A stretch of 64,000 bases of DNA, from assembly GCA_963693365.1 (NCBI GenBank), contig CAVNZM010000005.1:5084001-5148000 (forward strand), in the 5' to 3' direction. Made by a program: the position numbers and the translations under genes. Below the pieces are notes generated by a model. That model saw nothing but the letters and a program-made list of their open reading frames with translations. It did not search any database and was not told where the DNA came from. This document shows positions 63,525 to 64,000 of this stretch, piece by piece (the stretch's first letter is position 1; each line of letters opens with the position of its first letter). Source of the stretch: Amoebidium appalachense. Taxonomy: Eukaryota > Ichthyosporea.

Positions 63525-63700
63525 CGAACACAACACGGTGTTTCCATATTATAAACTGGTCGTCACGGAACTCCCTTTTCCTTAGTCTCTTGCCAGGCTC
63601 ACGGGCTTATTCCCCCCCCCCCCCCCCCTCCCCCCCCCCCCCCCCCCCTCTCTCCCCTTCCCCCCCCCCCGTGCCCCCCGTGCCCCCTCTCCCCCCTCCC

Positions 63701-63731
<31 letters not shown>

Positions 63732-64000
63732 GCAGGCACCCAGCGCTCTACATAGGCCTAGGCACGGCACTGTGCGGCAGCTGCACGACATTTTCTAGTT
63801 GGATGGCTGAAGCCGTGGAATTAGTAGTCGGATACCCGGGCAGTGTATACGTTAATGATAGCAACGCTTATAGGGTGTTATCGTACTTTACGATATTGTG
63901 GTTGGGTTTTGCGGCTCCTATGGGGATATTCTTTTTTGGAAAGGATTTGGCGGTGGGGGTGTCTCCTTTTGTGAAGAAACCGGTACCGGATGTGGCTTAT
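59506..64000 (+). CDS. Fluoride export channel (FEX/Fluc family), partial at window edge
   Basis: Exons: 59506-59640 (ATG; hydrophilic N-terminus [20 protein letters not shown] and onward), 61090-61176, 62471-62571, 63799-64000 (runs off the window). TM1: [20 protein letters not shown], with the VG.L.R pattern. TM2: [20 protein letters not shown], with the Fluc-type GC..MGF motif. The last exon starts [12 protein letters not shown], matching the end of the Fluc TM3 segment after TTFSS, followed by TM4 [19 protein letters not shown] ending in a G-K/R-x-L-like turn. Eukaryotic FEX proteins are two fused Fluc repeats in the plasma membrane that export fluoride; this is the first repeat. The exon for the GFCG..TTFSS segment is not found in 62572-63798, although flanking phases match. 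The first exon is inferred from phase and position. Confidence 0.75.
59821..60330. repeat. G-rich and (TG)n tracts in FEX intron 1
   Basis: G-rich segments at 59821-59866 and 60247-60327, with TG repeats at 60013-60057. These are the few poly-G runs on the sense strand of this gene; most others are poly-C. Confidence 0.9.
60468..60532. repeat. Poly-G run, about 60 bases
   Basis: One of the longest uninterrupted G runs in the window, in FEX intron 1. Confidence 0.95.
61218..61745. repeat. C-rich tract block in FEX intron 2
   Basis: Repeated C runs of 15-45 bases with CT-rich spacers. It begins about 40 nt after the donor at 61177 and ends with (CAC)n. Confidence 0.95.
61902..62035. repeat. 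(CA)n array
   Basis: A pure CA block followed by interrupted CA in FEX intron 2, part of a 560-bp CA-rich region that ends at the acceptor of exon 62471-62571. Confidence 0.95.
62271..62410. repeat. 43-bp minisatellite of ACACCC/CACCC units
   Basis: The motif around CCCACCCATGCACACACACA recurs at 43-bp spacing (ATGCAC at 62291 and 62334), embedded in CACCC-rich sequence immediately upstream of a FEX exon. Confidence 0.75.
62652..62760 (+). repeat. Dispersed intronic repeat copy (plus strand)
   Basis: Reads GGATGGGCTCTGCTTAATCT, then TGGTTTGCACTCTGCATGGT, ending in a C-rich tail. It aligns by eye with the minus-strand copies at 17268-17375 and 19970-20075. It is in sense orientation with the FEX gene, as the other copies are with the P450 gene. 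Confidence 0.6.
63024..63365. mobile_element. MITE-like element with 17-bp perfect TIRs (342 bp)
   Basis: CTATTGTCACAGACTTT at 63024-63040 is the exact reverse complement of 63349-63365, and weaker inverted similarity continues inward. The interior holds further inverted words (TTTGATTGGAGCGC near 63122 and GCGCTCCAATCAAA near 63221). It is in the FEX intron where the missing exon is expected. No coding capacity; no clear target duplication. Confidence 0.7.
63366..63535. repeat. (CA)n then (CGCA)n array
   Basis: Degenerate CA/CG repeats at 63376-63473, then about 13 CGCA units at 63474-63525, directly next to the MITE-like element. Confidence 0.93.
63612..63732. repeat. Poly-C runs and (CA)n before the last FEX exon
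   Basis: C runs with T interruptions, then CACACA. The acceptor TTTTCTAG follows about 65 bp downstream. Confidence 0.93.

Overview
This window is eukaryotic nuclear DNA. It holds intron-rich genes with GT-AG junctions, large microsatellites, long poly-G/poly-C runs, a tyrosine-recombinase retrotransposon and non-LTR retrotransposon fragments. No prokaryotic operon, CRISPR array or rRNA gene was seen. A KRIT1-type FERM protein, an intron-rich P450 and a FEX-type fluoride channel suggest a holozoan (an invertebrate animal or unicellular relative), but I cannot place it further. Most open frames are translations of (TG)n, poly-G/C or (GA)n repeats and are not genes. Gene models below were built by hand from splice sites, reading phase and family motifs.

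Layout. 0-11.6 kb, minus strand: 13 phase-compatible exons of a FERM-domain protein, with a 1-kb terminal-inverted-repeat element in one intron. 11.6-15.4 kb: intergenic, with a 0.5-kb (CA)n array. 15.4-23.9 kb, minus strand: a cytochrome P450, nine exons expected and eight seen. 24-26.8 kb: intergenic, with a perfect 21-bp hairpin and a purine tract. 26.9-56.3 kb: two tandem copies of a two-gene unit, both minus strand. Gene A encodes a 7-TM-like protein and gene B a protein I do not recognise. In the left unit, A' is split by a 5.5-kb Ngaro/PAT-like YR retrotransposon and B' is decayed. In the right unit, A (40.9-43.8 kb) and B (50.5-56.2 kb) look intact, with palindromic non-LTR retrotransposon debris between them. 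56.3-59.5 kb: no gene recognised. 59.5-64 kb, plus strand: a fluoride exporter (FEX/Fluc) gene that runs off the window and lacks one conserved exon.

Most notable pattern. In the FERM, P450, B and FEX genes, about half of the introns start with GT followed within about 20 nt by a C-rich run, and several end in a (CA)n array whose last CAG is the acceptor. Some of these introns also contain copies of one degenerate dispersed repeat. This suggests recurrent, introner-like intron sequence. No metabolic pathway links the single-copy genes; the coherent story is tandem duplication followed by transposon-driven decay of one copy.
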